In this document: one piece after another, positions 1 to 8,450 of the stretch
Numbering within the stretch: position 1 is the first letter of the stretch
Layout: every line of letters starts with the position of its first letter
DNA from: Paenibacillus sp. sptzw28
GTDB taxonomy: Bacteria > Bacillota > Bacilli > Paenibacillales > Paenibacillaceae
Direction: 5' to 3'
Length of the DNA: 64,000 nucleotides
NCBI RefSeq assembly: GCF_019550795.1
Contig: NZ_CP080545.1
Location: 4,498,001-4,562,000, forward strand
Made by a program: the position numbers and the translations under genes
Notes under the pieces: generated by a model
What the model saw: the letters and a program-made list of their open reading frames with translations, nothing else
Told to the model about the DNA's origin: nothing
Databases searched by the model: none

Positions 1-291
1 CATAGCCTTAGTTATGATGTTGGCGCGCAGCTCCCAATTTTTTAAATCCGAAGATCGATATAGTGCTACCAGGTTTGTGCCGTCACGATTTTCACCAACC
101 CAATAATAGTAGCTTCCGACCTTGATCATGCCGCCACCGTGAGCCTGAATCGGGTTACTGCTTGTATCCTTGAACTGGAATCCATTGTTACTGATCGTTA
201 CCGATGCTGCACTGGCTGGAACCGCCACGATGTTTAAACAAAGACCGAGAACAACCATTAACGTAAACACTAGCTTCGTTTTCTTCTTCAT
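1..291 (-). CDS. Secreted GH43-like glycoside hydrolase, N-terminal part only
   Basis: The gene runs off the left edge of the window, so only the first 97 codons are present. The start ATG at 291 is preceded by GGGAGG with an 8-base spacer. Residues 1-29 form a signal peptide: Lys-rich start, hydrophobic core, then PASAA. The mature part contains QAHGGGMIKVGSYYYW followed by ENRDGTN and LYRSSDLKNWE. This is the first-blade pattern of five-bladed beta-propeller enzymes of the GH43 exo-galactanase type. The substrate is inferred to be a plant galactan or arabinan side chain, in keeping with the other cell wall enzymes here. The catalytic residues lie mostly outside the window, so the subfamily is uncertain. 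Confidence 0.7.
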   Translation of the reverse strand, partial: MKKKTKLVFTLMVVLGLCLNIVAVPASAASVTISNNGFQFKDTSSNPIQAHGGGMIKVGSYYYWVGENRDGTNLVALYRSSDLKNWELRANIITKAM

Positions 292-353
292 TTCTTAAAC
301 CTCCCATCATAATGGTGTTTTCTTGCGGCAAGCGTAGAGACACTGCCTAAAAA

Positions 354-367
354 ATAAAGCGCTTTCA
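354..367 (-). promoter_or_regulatory. cre-like site upstream of the GH43-like gene
   Basis: On the minus strand TGAAAGCGCTTTAT matches the CcpA consensus TGWAANCGNTNWCA at 12 of 14 positions. It lies 63-76 bases upstream of the start codon of the secreted hydrolase. Carbon catabolite repression is inferred. Confidence 0.45.
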
Positions 368-498
368 CCTCCTTGCAAAATCAGATTAAAGACTAGCCCT
401 TCGATACAATTGTAACTGAAGACTATTCTTTAATTAGCCAATTATTTTTTCTATTGTAAAAATATTTTGACTTTTTCGATGATAGAAACATCTAAATA

Positions 499-524
499 GG
501 GCCGCTCATTCGTTCGTGGCGGCC
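499..524 (-). terminator. Probable terminator of the SDR gene
   Basis: GGGCCGC and GCGGCCC form a GC-rich hairpin just downstream of the SDR stop codon at 538. The T-tract on the minus strand is weak (TATTTAG). Confidence 0.5.
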
Positions 525-537
525 CCGTTATGCGGCC

Positions 538-1302
538 TTAGAGAAGCATTCCTCCGGAAGCCTCAATCCGTTGCCCATTTATCCAGCCCATTTCAGACAG
601 ACATAAAGAAGCGACAATTCCTCCAATATCATCGGGTTCTCCTGCTCTGCCTAACACTGTCAGTGAACTGATATAATCTTTCATTCCTTGATTGTGTTTC
701 AAAGCCCCCCCGCCGAAATCCGTAGCGATCGCTCCTGGGGCTACCGTATTGACCCGAATCCCTCTAGGTCCCAATTCCTTAGCCATATACTTCGTCAGAA
801 TTTCCACCGCCCCTTTCATTGCCGCATATGCACCGAAGCCTTCAATCGAAAACCTGGTCAATCCCGTTGAAACGTTGACAATCGCTCCACCATCGGCGAG
901 AAGAGGAATTAATTTCTGGGTCAAAAAGAAAACGCCTTTAAAATGCACATTCATCAAACTGTCAAACTGTTCTTCGTTTGTGCTTGCAATCGGTGCATGC
1001 AAACCGAAGCCTGCATTGTTAACAAGAAAATCGAAATCATTTCGATCCCATTTTACCATTAACACTTCCGATATCTGTGACACAAAAGCATCGAATGAGG
1101 AAACAAGGCCGGCGTCAAGCTGCAAAGCATGAGCTATGCCGCCATTGCTTTCTATTGCCTTAACAACCGAATCCGCTTCGTCTTTTTGCGTGTGATAAGT
1201 GAGAATCACGTCAATTCCTTTTTCCGATAAAGCCAGAGCTGAATTTCTTCCAAGGCCGCGACTTCCGCCCGTTACCAATGCGATTTTTTTGGTGGTTTGC
1301 AT
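538..1302 (-). CDS. SDR family NAD(P)-dependent oxidoreductase
   Basis: A 254-residue classical short-chain dehydrogenase. The cofactor loop VTGGSRGLG is at about residues 10-18, NNAG at about 94-97, catalytic Ser in NVSTG, and the YAAMK motif supplies Tyr and Lys at about residues 158-162. Length and motif order are normal for a FabG-like or 3-oxoacyl/sugar reductase, but the substrate cannot be read from sequence. It is divergent from a MerR regulator whose start lies about 110 bases away. Such pairing usually means the regulator controls the oxidoreductase in response to a small electrophile or substrate. That link is an inference. Confidence 0.85.
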   Translation of the reverse strand: MQTTKKIALVTGGSRGLGRNSALALSEKGIDVILTYHTQKDEADSVVKAIESNGGIAHALQLDAGLVSSFDAFVSQISEVLMVKWDRNDFDFLVNNAGFGLHAPIASTNEEQFDSLMNVHFKGVFFLTQKLIPLLADGGAIVNVSTGLTRFSIEGFGAYAAMKGAVEILTKYMAKELGPRGIRVNTVAPGAIATDFGGGALKHNQGMKDYISSLTVLGRAGEPDDIGGIVASLCLSEMGWINGQRIEASGGMLL

Positions 1303-1360
1303 CCTATAACTCTCCTTGTAAAACGGATTAACCGCTTGAAATTGAAAATTCAGAGGTTTA

Positions 1361-1377
1361 AAGTGAGATTAGCACTT
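1361..1377. promoter_or_regulatory. Candidate MerR operator
   Basis: AAGTG, a 7-base spacer, then CACTT form an inverted repeat between the divergent SDR and MerR genes. This is the position expected for an autoregulatory operator. No promoter elements could be assigned with confidence. Confidence 0.3.
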
Positions 1378-1413
1378 CGAGATAACTCTAAGTCAATAGA
1401 AAGAGGTAAAACG

Positions 1414-1863
1414 ATGAATTATACCATTAGTGATGTTGCCAGAATTTTCAATCTTTCGGTGCATACCTTGCGTTTTTATGATAAAGAAGGGCTTTTCCCA
1501 TTTATTTCACGAAACAAATCCGGGAACAGGGTGTTCACTGCCTGGGATCTGGATTGGATCGCGTTGATTTGCTGCCTGAAAAATACCGGCATGCAAATCA
1601 AAGATATTAAGCAATATTGTGATTGGGCCAAGGAAGGCAGTATAACAGGAGAAATCCGAAAAGAATTGTTCAATAAGCATCGAACAACCGTATTAAAACA
1701 AATCGAGGATTTAAACAAAAATCTGGAACTCATTGATACGAAAATTGCTTTTTACGAAAATCCCGAGAATGACCAATTGATGGACCAGCTTGCCCGGAAA
1801 GTTGCAGGAGATAATATGTATCCTTTGACGCCGCAACCCCGATATCCTGATCACATATCTTAG
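1414..1863 (+). CDS. MerR family transcriptional regulator
   Basis: A 149-residue protein with the MerR winged helix at the N-terminus (YTISDVARIFNLSVHTLRFY, then DKEGLFPF) followed by a coiled-coil dimerisation helix rich in Lys, Glu and Leu (about residues 80-120). The open frame extends upstream to 1297, but AGAGG at 1402-1406 points to the ATG at 1414, which also gives the normal family N-terminus. There are no cysteines of the metal-binding kind in the C-terminal part, so a metal sensor is unlikely. It probably regulates the divergent SDR gene. Confidence 0.85.
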   Translation: MNYTISDVARIFNLSVHTLRFYDKEGLFPFISRNKSGNRVFTAWDLDWIALICCLKNTGMQIKDIKQYCDWAKEGSITGEIRKELFNKHRTTVLKQIEDLNKNLELIDTKIAFYENPENDQLMDQLARKVAGDNMYPLTPQPRYPDHIS

Positions 1864-1880
1864 AATGTCTTTGGACAAAA

Positions 1881-1914
1881 AAGCTGACTTCGGAGTGTCA
1901 ACCGAAGTCAGCTT
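1881..1914. terminator. Bidirectional terminator between MerR and DinB genes
   Basis: AAGCTGACTTCGG pairs perfectly with CCGAAGTCAGCTT across an 8-base loop. The plus strand continues CTTTACTT and the minus strand continues TTTTTTG. The 3' arm lies inside the last codons of the DinB gene, whose stop codon sits in the loop. Confidence 0.85.
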
Positions 1915-2440
1915 CTTTACTTATAAACTCGTGATACCACTTTCTAAGCTGATTAATTTGGGCCTGATGATAGCGGCTATGGTCAGCCATGTGCCATAGT
2001 CCCCAGCGTATGGTTGCTTGCTTTTCATTTTCATGTCCAAAGGTGACGACTTTATCCAGATCGGCATCTGTTAATTGTGTACATGCGTCCTTCAACATTT
2101 TTACTACACCTTCATATTCCGACATAAGTGTGTTCAAAGACTTCCCTTTGACCATCGGAAGCCTATTATTTGCATCTATCATGGGTCCATATTGCTCTAT
2201 TAAAGAATGAGGAAGCGGTTGTCCTTTGATTCTATATACCCAATTAAGATCAACATACATGATATGTTTTATTAACTGAGCGGTGCTATTAAAGCTGTTG
2301 TTTGGACCCTTGTAATCTACTTCTTCCTGCGACATGCCATCAGTGATTAATTGCAGTCGTTGGCTGTTCTCTTCCACGGCGGAATATAATATTCCCACAA
2401 TAGGTGACATATCTGCCTCACCCCGCAAATCATAAAGCAT
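1898..2440 (-). CDS. DinB superfamily protein
   Basis: A 180-residue four-helix DinB/YfiT-fold protein. Candidate metal ligands are the His of LIKHIMYVD and the His residues of LWHMADHSRYHQAQI near the C-terminus, the typical three-His arrangement of the family. GGGAGG lies upstream of the ATG at 2440. Family members are thiol-dependent transferases or uncharacterised metal-binding proteins, and nothing here identifies the substrate. It forms a single-gene unit with its own promoter and shares a terminator with the converging MerR gene. Confidence 0.75.
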   Translation of the reverse strand: MLYDLRGEADMSPIVGILYSAVEENSQRLQLITDGMSQEEVDYKGPNNSFNSTAQLIKHIMYVDLNWVYRIKGQPLPHSLIEQYGPMIDANNRLPMVKGKSLNTLMSEYEGVVKMLKDACTQLTDADLDKVVTFGHENEKQATIRWGLWHMADHSRYHQAQINQLRKWYHEFISKEADFG

Positions 2441-2480
2441 CCTAGCTCATCCTCCCTCGCTATATTATTGTTCACATTTA

Positions 2481-2508
2481 ATATTAGTTTACATGATGTT
2501 TAATCCAA
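2481..2508 (-). promoter_or_regulatory. SigA-type promoter for the DinB gene
   Basis: On the minus strand TTGGAT and TAATAT are separated by 16 bases, 41 bases and more upstream of the DinB start codon. Confidence 0.5.
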
Positions 2509-2610
2509 TGATAATACTTCCCCCAATTAATAGCATACGCTGACTTGTCCCTCTGCCAGATCATAGTACGATTTGAGCCCGATTTGCACAGGAAAAAATT
2601 TACCTGTATA

Positions 2611-2654
2611 CGAACGCGCATTCTCGTCATATAATAATCACGAACTAACGTTCG
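2611..2654 (+). promoter_or_regulatory. SOS (LexA) operators upstream of the polymerase
   Basis: CGAACTAACGTTCG at 2641-2654 is a perfect palindromic match to the Bacillus-type LexA box. A second, weaker copy, CGAACGCGCATTCT, lies at 2611-2624. A TATAAT sequence at 2630-2635 sits between them, so LexA bound at either site would cover the promoter. DNA-damage induction of the two downstream genes follows from this. Confidence 0.85.
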
Positions 2655-2673
2655 TATTGAAGGGGTGAACAGA

Positions 2674-3927
2674 ATGGAGCGGACGATTTTTCTCGTTGAC
2701 GGTCAATCGTTTTACGCTTCTGTTGAAAAAGCGGGGCGGCCGGACCTGCGCGATAAGCCGATAGCCGTCGGCGACCCGGAAAGAAAGGGCGGTATCATTC
2801 TTGCCGCCTGTCCAATCGCGAAGGCTAACGGTGTTACTACGGCCTCACGTGTAGGGGAGGCGCTCGATAAGTGTCCGGATCTTATCGTCGTGCGTCCGCG
2901 CATGCAAACGTATATAAGCATTTCGCTGTTTATCTCTGAAATCTTCGCGTCATTTACTGACCAGGTCGAGCCATATTCGATCGATGAGCAGTTTCTCGAT
3001 GTAACCGGCTCCGTTAAATACTTCGGTTCACCTCGCGAAATCGCGCGACAGATACAAGAGCGTGTATTAATCTCGACAGGCGTATGGTCGCGCGTTGGGA
3101 TTGGACCGACGAAGATATTAGCGAAAATGGCGACGGACAACTTCGCCAAAAAGCGGCCCGACGGCATTTTCGAGCTTAATCAGGACAATATCGAGGCGGT
3201 GCTTTGGCCGCTGCCCGTACACCAAATGTTTATGGTCGCCAGCCGGATGACCAATCATTTTTTGCGGATGGGCCTCAGCACAATCGGAGACATCGCGCGG
3301 CTTGATTTCGGTGATTTCAAAGCGAAGATGCGGCGGCGGATGGGGCGTCAGAGCGATATACAAGCGGGCTACTACTGGCAGACTGCACGCGGTATCGATC
3401 CTTCGCCTGTCGTAACCGGTATTCGGTCTCAGATAAAAAATATCAGTCATGGAAAAACGTTGCGATGGCGGTTATATACAAAGCTTAAGGATATTGAAGT
3501 CGTGTTATTAGAACTCGTCGTTGAAGTTTGTCAGCGTGCGCGCGGCTACGGTTATCAAGGCCGAGTCGTATCGGTTGGCGCTGGGGAAACGGACGGGGAA
3601 CGGTCGGCGGGATTCAGCCGACAAATGACGCTGCATCAACCGACATCCTTAACGCACGAAGTCGCGGCGGCCGCGCTTAAACTCTTCACGAAGCATTGGA
3701 GCGGAATGCCGATCAGCCATCTTAGCGTCACCTTGTCTCAGCTATCGGAGGATAACGTCATTCAGTTGACTCTATTCGAAGACCGGTCCCGCGTGTATCG
3801 CAAAGAAAGCGCGATAGACGAGATTAAACGAAGGTTCGGAACCAATGCTGTTATGCGAGCTTCATCCTTGCTGGAGGCGGGAGTAGCGCGAGAGAGAGCG
3901 GAGCAAATTGGAGGCCACTTTAAATGA
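2674..3927 (+). CDS. Y-family DNA polymerase (UvrX/ImpB/UmuC-like)
   Basis: A 417-residue translesion polymerase. FLVDGQSFYASVEKA carries the first catalytic Asp, YSIDEQFLDVTG carries the SIDE motif with the second acidic pair, and GIGPTKILAKMATDNFAK is the helix-hairpin region. The C-terminal little-finger domain follows (about residues 240-350). An upstream GTG at 2665 is in frame, but AAGGGGTG fits the ATG at 2674 with a 6-base spacer. The SFYAS and SIDE motifs place it in the UvrX-like group rather than housekeeping Pol IV. It overlaps the next gene by 4 bases and is under a LexA box. The expected role is error-prone synthesis past damaged bases. Confidence 0.9.
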   Translation: MERTIFLVDGQSFYASVEKAGRPDLRDKPIAVGDPERKGGIILAACPIAKANGVTTASRVGEALDKCPDLIVVRPRMQTYISISLFISEIFASFTDQVEPYSIDEQFLDVTGSVKYFGSPREIARQIQERVLISTGVWSRVGIGPTKILAKMATDNFAKKRPDGIFELNQDNIEAVLWPLPVHQMFMVASRMTNHFLRMGLSTIGDIARLDFGDFKAKMRRRMGRQSDIQAGYYWQTARGIDPSPVVTGIRSQIKNISHGKTLRWRLYTKLKDIEVVLLELVVEVCQRARGYGYQGRVVSVGAGETDGERSAGFSRQMTLHQPTSLTHEVAAAALKLFTKHWSGMPISHLSVTLSQLSEDNVIQLTLFEDRSRVYRKESAIDEIKRRFGTNAVMRASSLLEAGVARERAEQIGGHFK

Positions 3928-4397
3928 GCAAATTGGACGGGAATGAACGCTGGAAGACGAAAATGCTGCTGACGGAGCATGCGGAACAGTACAATTCGAA
4001 GCCTGATACTGCTCGGAAAGTTATGACGACTGAGGAACGTATTATGGTACGTGACTATATCCTTCTGCCGCATATGGAGAAGATGATTCAACGCAGCATC
4101 TCCGACGTTGAAAATTCGAACAACATTTTAAAACGTCTTTATTTCGCTGCCGGGAGCAAAGTATTGTTGATGATTTCGGAGGATTTTTATAAGCTGCGCG
4201 GCGAGCTGAGGAAAAGAAATATCCGAGTGGTGGCCGATGAACAGGAGGAGATGGTTGTTTATCATCGCTGCTTCTGCCGCGGTTACGAGGAGAAATTCGG
4301 GATGACCCGGGATGTTATGCGCTCGGAAATCAGCGTCCAGCTGACGAAGTATATCGCGGAGCTGCTTGCGCGGTTGAAGGCAAAGGAGATGAAGTGA
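3924..4397 (+). CDS. YolD-like protein coupled to the Y-family polymerase
   Basis: A 157-residue protein whose ATG overlaps the polymerase stop (ATGA), so translation is coupled. The first 25 residues (NERWKTKMLLTEHAEQY) resemble the YolD opening, and YolD genes classically follow UvrX genes. The rest is Arg/Lys/Glu-rich and helical, longer than a standard YolD, and not recognised. A role as accessory factor or modulator of the polymerase is inferred from the pairing and shared SOS control. Confidence 0.55.
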   Translation: MSKLDGNERWKTKMLLTEHAEQYNSKPDTARKVMTTEERIMVRDYILLPHMEKMIQRSISDVENSNNILKRLYFAAGSKVLLMISEDFYKLRGELRKRNIRVVADEQEEMVVYHRCFCRGYEEKFGMTRDVMRSEISVQLTKYIAELLARLKAKEMK

Positions 4398-4528
4398 CCC
4401 GTGACAATTATTTCGAATTCCCTCCACTCCGCAATTTCACCATAAACATGGTACTTAACTGAACAAAAATTGGGAGCAAGTTATTTTATGAGCGCGCGCT
4501 TGTAATGCGTTATCCTACCCGTTAACGA

Positions 4529-4563
4529 ACGAAGGCTGCCGACAATTTCAGCGGCAGCTTCGT
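4529..4563 (+). terminator. Hairpin after the SOS operon
   Basis: ACGAAGGCTGCCG pairs with CGGCAGCTTCGT across 10 bases, followed by ATTATAT. This is a plausible terminator for the polymerase operon. Confidence 0.55.
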
Positions 4564-4612
4564 ATTATATAAGCTCTTGTCTTCCGACCGTTTCGGAAAC
4601 AGAACCATTTCT

Positions 4613-5692
4613 CTATACATATTCGATCATCCCTTTTTCCTTTAGCATATCGACGATCTCCTTGACAGACTGTGCTTTATATTTGGGACAGATCAATAAT
4701 GCATCCCCTGTGTCCGCGATGATTAAACCGTCTATGCCTATTGTTGTAATCAGTCTGCCGTTTCCATATATGATCGAATTTCGCGTATCGATGCCCATGT
4801 AATTCGCTTTTACAATATTACCTGACTCATCCGGAGGGAAAATCGCTCCAAGAGCATCCCAGCTGCCGATATCATTCCAGCCAAAATTACCAGGCAGGAC
4901 AACGACTTCATCGCAGCGTTCAAGTATCCCGTAGTCAATAGAAATATATTGCAGCATCGGATAAATCTTATTTATCATATCCTCTTCCGATTCGGTTCCC
5001 AGGTGATCTCTGAGCGGAAGCATCGTTTTATAAAGTCTGGGCAGATAACGTTTGAAGTTTTCGATGATGACAGACGTTTTCCAAATAAATATACCGCTGT
5101 TCCACAAATAATGTCCGGAGGATAAATAAGCTTGCGCTTTTTGAAAATTTGGTTTTTCTACAAACTCATCTACTTCATAGATGGGACAAGGACTTGTCGT
5201 ATATGGCACATTATCATAGGAAATATATCCATAGCCTGTAGAAGGAAACGTCGGTTTGATTCCGATGGTTACGATCTTGTCTGTATCCATTGCCGCCGTA
5301 CAGGCTTCGTTCAGCGTTTGCCGGAATTGGTTCTCATCGGTAATGTAATGATCGGATGGCAGTACAACCATCAAGGAATCGCCGTGTAATTTTTCAATAA
5401 AGAAGGCCGCAAAAAGAATGCTTGCAGCGGTGTTTCGAGCTACGGGTTCGATCAATATGTTACCTTTCAAGACACTTCTGTGCATGATACTCTCAAGCAA
5501 TGCGGCTTGCGACCGATTCGTAACGATTACCGTATTTTCTTGAGGGATGATCCCTTTGAACCTCTCGATGGTATCATTTAACATAATATCGTTACCGCTA
5601 ATATTAAGAAGCTGCTTCGGTGTTTCCTCTCTGGATAGCGGCCAGAACCGAGTACCGCCCCCGCCTGCAAGTATAGTTGCGAATTTATTCAT
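4613..5692 (-). CDS. manC: Mannose-1-phosphate guanylyltransferase
   Basis: A 359-residue nucleotidyltransferase making GDP-mannose from mannose-1-phosphate and GTP. The signature FATILAGGGGTRFWPLSR is at residues 4-21, TPKQLL follows, and LPSDHYI, GYGYI, FVEKP and NSGIF are in the usual order. The bifunctional cupin-type isomerase domain is absent, so this is the short single-function form. The start at 5692 overlaps the end of the upstream six-hairpin gene, suggesting coupled translation. A TTG at 5713 is in frame but lacks a ribosome site. It is the last gene of a three-gene run with a GT4 glycosyltransferase, so GDP-mannose supply for that transferase is the likely job. Confidence 0.85.
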   Translation of the reverse strand: MNKFATILAGGGGTRFWPLSREETPKQLLNISGNDIMLNDTIERFKGIIPQENTVIVTNRSQAALLESIMHRSVLKGNILIEPVARNTAASILFAAFFIEKLHGDSLMVVLPSDHYITDENQFRQTLNEACTAAMDTDKIVTIGIKPTFPSTGYGYISYDNVPYTTSPCPIYEVDEFVEKPNFQKAQAYLSSGHYLWNSGIFIWKTSVIIENFKRYLPRLYKTMLPLRDHLGTESEEDMINKIYPMLQYISIDYGILERCDEVVVLPGNFGWNDIGSWDALGAIFPPDESGNIVKANYMGIDTRNSIIYGNGRLITTIGIDGLIIADTGDALLICPKYKAQSVKEIVDMLKEKGMIEYV

Positions 5693-6788
5693 GATGCATG
5701 ACCAGTCGGGCAATAGAGTAAGAAATTATACTCTCCGAGCCTTGGTTCAGGTTCAAGCCTGTCGAATGAATGCCATCATAGCAGCCGCCGGTTTGCGGAT
5801 CTATCAAAGAGAGATTCAACGAATTATGGCCTAAATACCATTCGTAACACAGAGCTGCCCGTTTCAGATAGGTGGGATCTTCGAGTACGGTATAAGCCTC
5901 CTTACAGGCCAGCAGCATTTCGCATGCTTCTATGGGCTGCTCATCATAAAGCGCGGCGTCGCCACCGCGAAGCTGCCAGCCATGACTGCCGATAGGCTTG
6001 AAATAACCTTCCGGGGAAAAGGTCTTCGATATCAGAAAATCAAGGCTTTCCTTTGCGGCCTTCTTCAGTTCGTCTCTGCCTGAAATACGGGCGGCTTTGA
6101 ATAACGCCCAAGGAAGCATTGCATTGCCGTAGGTCAAGCTGTCCTCAAACCAATTCCAGCCGCCGCTTTTATTCCGAATATATTGGTTTTGCAAACGTGA
6201 AGCCATATGATCTATTAAGCTCGAGATGGTGTTCCGCGGCAGAAATTCCGCCGATTCCTTACTGCTTTCAATATGTGGATACGGAAACGAGTAGGCTAAC
6301 GCATGTGGGGTTTCCAGCAGGAAGCTCAGCCCTACAATTGCATAGGCTTGTGCTCGCGGAGAGCCCAGCGCTTGTACCTGCGGAATTGCCTGATTAATCA
6401 TGTAGCGGCAGGTGTTTTGTAAGTTGTCCGGTACGATAGAATGAGAGAGCGTAAAGCCGAGTGCCCAAAGGGTGCGTCCTTGACAATCTTCGGAGCCTCT
6501 ATCTTCTAAAAAAAGACGGTTATAATCCATGAAATTTCTAAAGCTTCCATCCGGATTCTGAGAGTGATAGATGAACGAAGTGTAAGTTTGTATAAGGCCC
6601 AGCGCTTGTGAATTTCTACCGGTGCTGTACATTAGCACAGCGGCAATTAATGCCCGTGCATTATCGTCTGTCGTATATCCTCTCGTACGATCGGGAACAC
6701 CGAATTTAGTATGCTGAAAGATTCCTGTATCATCTGTAAGCCTGTGCATATAATCGGTCTGTAAGTGAGCAATGGTTTGCACCTTCAT
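5685..6788 (-). CDS. Six-hairpin glycosidase-like protein next to a GT4 glycosyltransferase
   Basis: A 367-residue protein with repeated alpha-hairpin features of an (alpha/alpha)6 barrel: RTRGYTTDDNARALIAA near the start, NPDGSFRNFMDY, GRTLWALGF, GGWNWFEDSLTYGNAMLPWAL and a C-terminal GGCYDG. No signal peptide is seen, so it is cytoplasmic. Its ATG overlaps the glycosyltransferase stop by one base (TAATG) and its end overlaps manC, so the three genes are one tight operon. Such proteins commonly travel with GT4 enzymes and mannoside-processing genes. The catalytic activity is not established from sequence. Confidence 0.6.
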   Translation of the reverse strand: MKVQTIAHLQTDYMHRLTDDTGIFQHTKFGVPDRTRGYTTDDNARALIAAVLMYSTGRNSQALGLIQTYTSFIYHSQNPDGSFRNFMDYNRLFLEDRGSEDCQGRTLWALGFTLSHSIVPDNLQNTCRYMINQAIPQVQALGSPRAQAYAIVGLSFLLETPHALAYSFPYPHIESSKESAEFLPRNTISSLIDHMASRLQNQYIRNKSGGWNWFEDSLTYGNAMLPWALFKAARISGRDELKKAAKESLDFLISKTFSPEGYFKPIGSHGWQLRGGDAALYDEQPIEACEMLLACKEAYTVLEDPTYLKRAALCYEWYLGHNSLNLSLIDPQTGGCYDGIHSTGLNLNQGSESIISYSIARLVMHHE

Positions 6789-7963
6789 TAAATCACACTC
6801 CTCTTCGATAAATGATCTATGCTTTCATGAAAGACAGCTGCATACCGTTTGGCGATTTCGCCCCACATCATTGTTTGCCCAAGGGCGAGTGTTCGAGCTT
6901 CCATTTCCTTGACCAGTGACGGGTTCCCAAGCAGCTTAAGTATGCATGCTTCCAAAGAGGAAGAGTTACGGAAATCCGCAAGCAAGCCTCTGCCGCCTGC
7001 GAGCATTTCCTCTGCATAACGGTAAGGAGTCGAAACAATGACTCTTCCATAACCGATACCGTAAGCCAAGGTTCCGCTAACCGCTTGATCCTTTCCCAAA
7101 TAAGGGGTCATGTAAATGTCGGACATAACAAGGGATTCAATTACTTCTTCCTGAGATAACAGTTTATCGACAAATAGAATGTTATCAGCCAAACCGAATT
7201 TTCTTATAAGTTCCGTCAGCTTCTGTCTATACACTTCACCTGTTTCCCGTTTGACTACGGGATGTGTCTTTCCCCATATGATATATAGTGAGTCCGGGTG
7301 CTGTTCTACAACTCCCCGCATTGCCTCTATGCCGTATTCAATTCCTTTACCCGGACTTAAAAAACCGAAGGTTGAAAGGATCCTCCGGTCTGCAAATCCA
7401 TATTCTTCTTTAAGCTTTGTTCTTGACTTCGTTCTAACAAATGGTACGCCATGATGAATGAACGTGATTTTGTTTATATCTATTCCATAAATTGAATTCA
7501 GGTCTATTACGGTAGACTGACTCATTGTTACGACTTTAACGCTTAATTCTGCAATCCGGTTCATTATATGGCGCTGTTTAGGGCTGGGCTTTGTTAATAC
7601 GGTGTGAAAGATGACAACATACGGGATTTTCAATCTCTCGACAAAGGGAATAAGAAATTCGCCGCTTTCACCACCATAAATCCCGAATTCATGCTGGATA
7701 ACGAGGAGGTTAACGCTTGAGAGATTCAGATGATCGGCAGCATCCAAATAATCCGACAACCTCTGTTGATCGATTTGCATCACAACTTGCTCCTGATAGT
7801 TGTACGACTCCTTGTTGTTTACCGCAATAATGCGAGGTATGTTAAAGCCTTGTTTCTGAGCGAATTGATCCAATAAGTCTTGTGTGAATGTGGCAATGCC
7901 ACATTCTCTTGGCAGGCTGGTTCCTAAAAAGACGATATTCCGATTACTGCTGGTATTCTTCAA
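6788..7963 (-). CDS. GT4 family glycosyltransferase
   Basis: A 391-residue GT-B glycosyltransferase. The N-terminal Rossmann half has GTSLPRECGIATFT and VIQHEFGIYGGESG. The C-terminal half has LSTFGFLSPGKGIEY and the donor-phosphate region (EEVIESLVMSDIYMTPY, then QAVSGTLAYGIGYG). An ATG at 7978 is in frame, but its next codons are themselves the GGGAGG ribosome site, so the TTG at 7963 with a 7-base spacer is the better start. It is first gene of the operon with the six-hairpin protein and manC, so a GDP-mannose donor is inferred. It faces the HTH/DUF1861 pair across a 210-base intergenic region. Confidence 0.8.
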   Translation of the reverse strand: MKNTSSNRNIVFLGTSLPRECGIATFTQDLLDQFAQKQGFNIPRIIAVNNKESYNYQEQVVMQIDQQRLSDYLDAADHLNLSSVNLLVIQHEFGIYGGESGEFLIPFVERLKIPYVVIFHTVLTKPSPKQRHIMNRIAELSVKVVTMSQSTVIDLNSIYGIDINKITFIHHGVPFVRTKSRTKLKEEYGFADRRILSTFGFLSPGKGIEYGIEAMRGVVEQHPDSLYIIWGKTHPVVKRETGEVYRQKLTELIRKFGLADNILFVDKLLSQEEVIESLVMSDIYMTPYLGKDQAVSGTLAYGIGYGRVIVSTPYRYAEEMLAGGRGLLADFRNSSSLEACILKLLGNPSLVKEMEARTLALGQTMMWGEIAKRYAAVFHESIDHLSKRSVI

Positions 7964-8126
7964 GTTAGTACCTCCCATTAACGTTTCATATTATTTGGGA
8001 ATAAAAAAAGAAAATAAAGAGACCTTTATTTTCTGAAATAAATCAACCGCTGTTCAATTTTCTAAAAAATATTCTATATCTTTCCATGATCACAGTTTAC
8101 CATGACCATTTTTTCTTGTCAAATTA

Positions 8127-8155
8127 TTGACTCTCCACATTGATCGATATATATT
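8127..8155 (+). promoter_or_regulatory. SigA-type promoter for the HTH/DUF1861 pair
   Basis: TTGACT, a 17-base spacer and TATATT lie 20 bases upstream of the HTH gene start at 8175. Confidence 0.65.
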
Positions 8156-8174
8156 GTTGTAGGAGGTGCTGGAA

Positions 8175-8450
8175 ATGTCAGCCATACGAAGCAACTTGAA
8201 AGAGGTCATGGAAAACCATGATCCTGGTTTATCAATCCGTAAACTTGCCAAAGATGTTAATTATCACTTTGATTCCATTCGAAGAATGTATAAGGATGAG
8301 ATGGTTCAGTATCCGCGAGATCTGCTTCTTAAGCTCTGTATATATTTTAAGGTACAGCCTGGGCAGCTCATTGTAATCGATGAGATTGAACGAAGTGAAT
8401 GTACCACATATGAATCGAATGAGCATCAGGGGGACAAGAATGATAGTTGA
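8175..8450 (+). CDS. Small XRE-like HTH DNA-binding protein
   Basis: A 91-residue protein with a Cro/C1-type helix-turn-helix (SIRKLAKDVNYHFDSIRRMY, then a helix ending FKVQPGQLI), the YozG-like single-domain form. AGGAGG at 8161-8166 selects the ATG at 8175 over an in-frame GTG at 8166. It overlaps the DUF1861 gene by 11 bases. It likely regulates the adjacent glycan genes, perhaps both arms of the divergon. This is inferred from position only. Confidence 0.7.
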   Translation: MSAIRSNLKEVMENHDPGLSIRKLAKDVNYHFDSIRRMYKDEMVQYPRDLLLKLCIYFKVQPGQLIVIDEIERSECTTYESNEHQGDKNDS

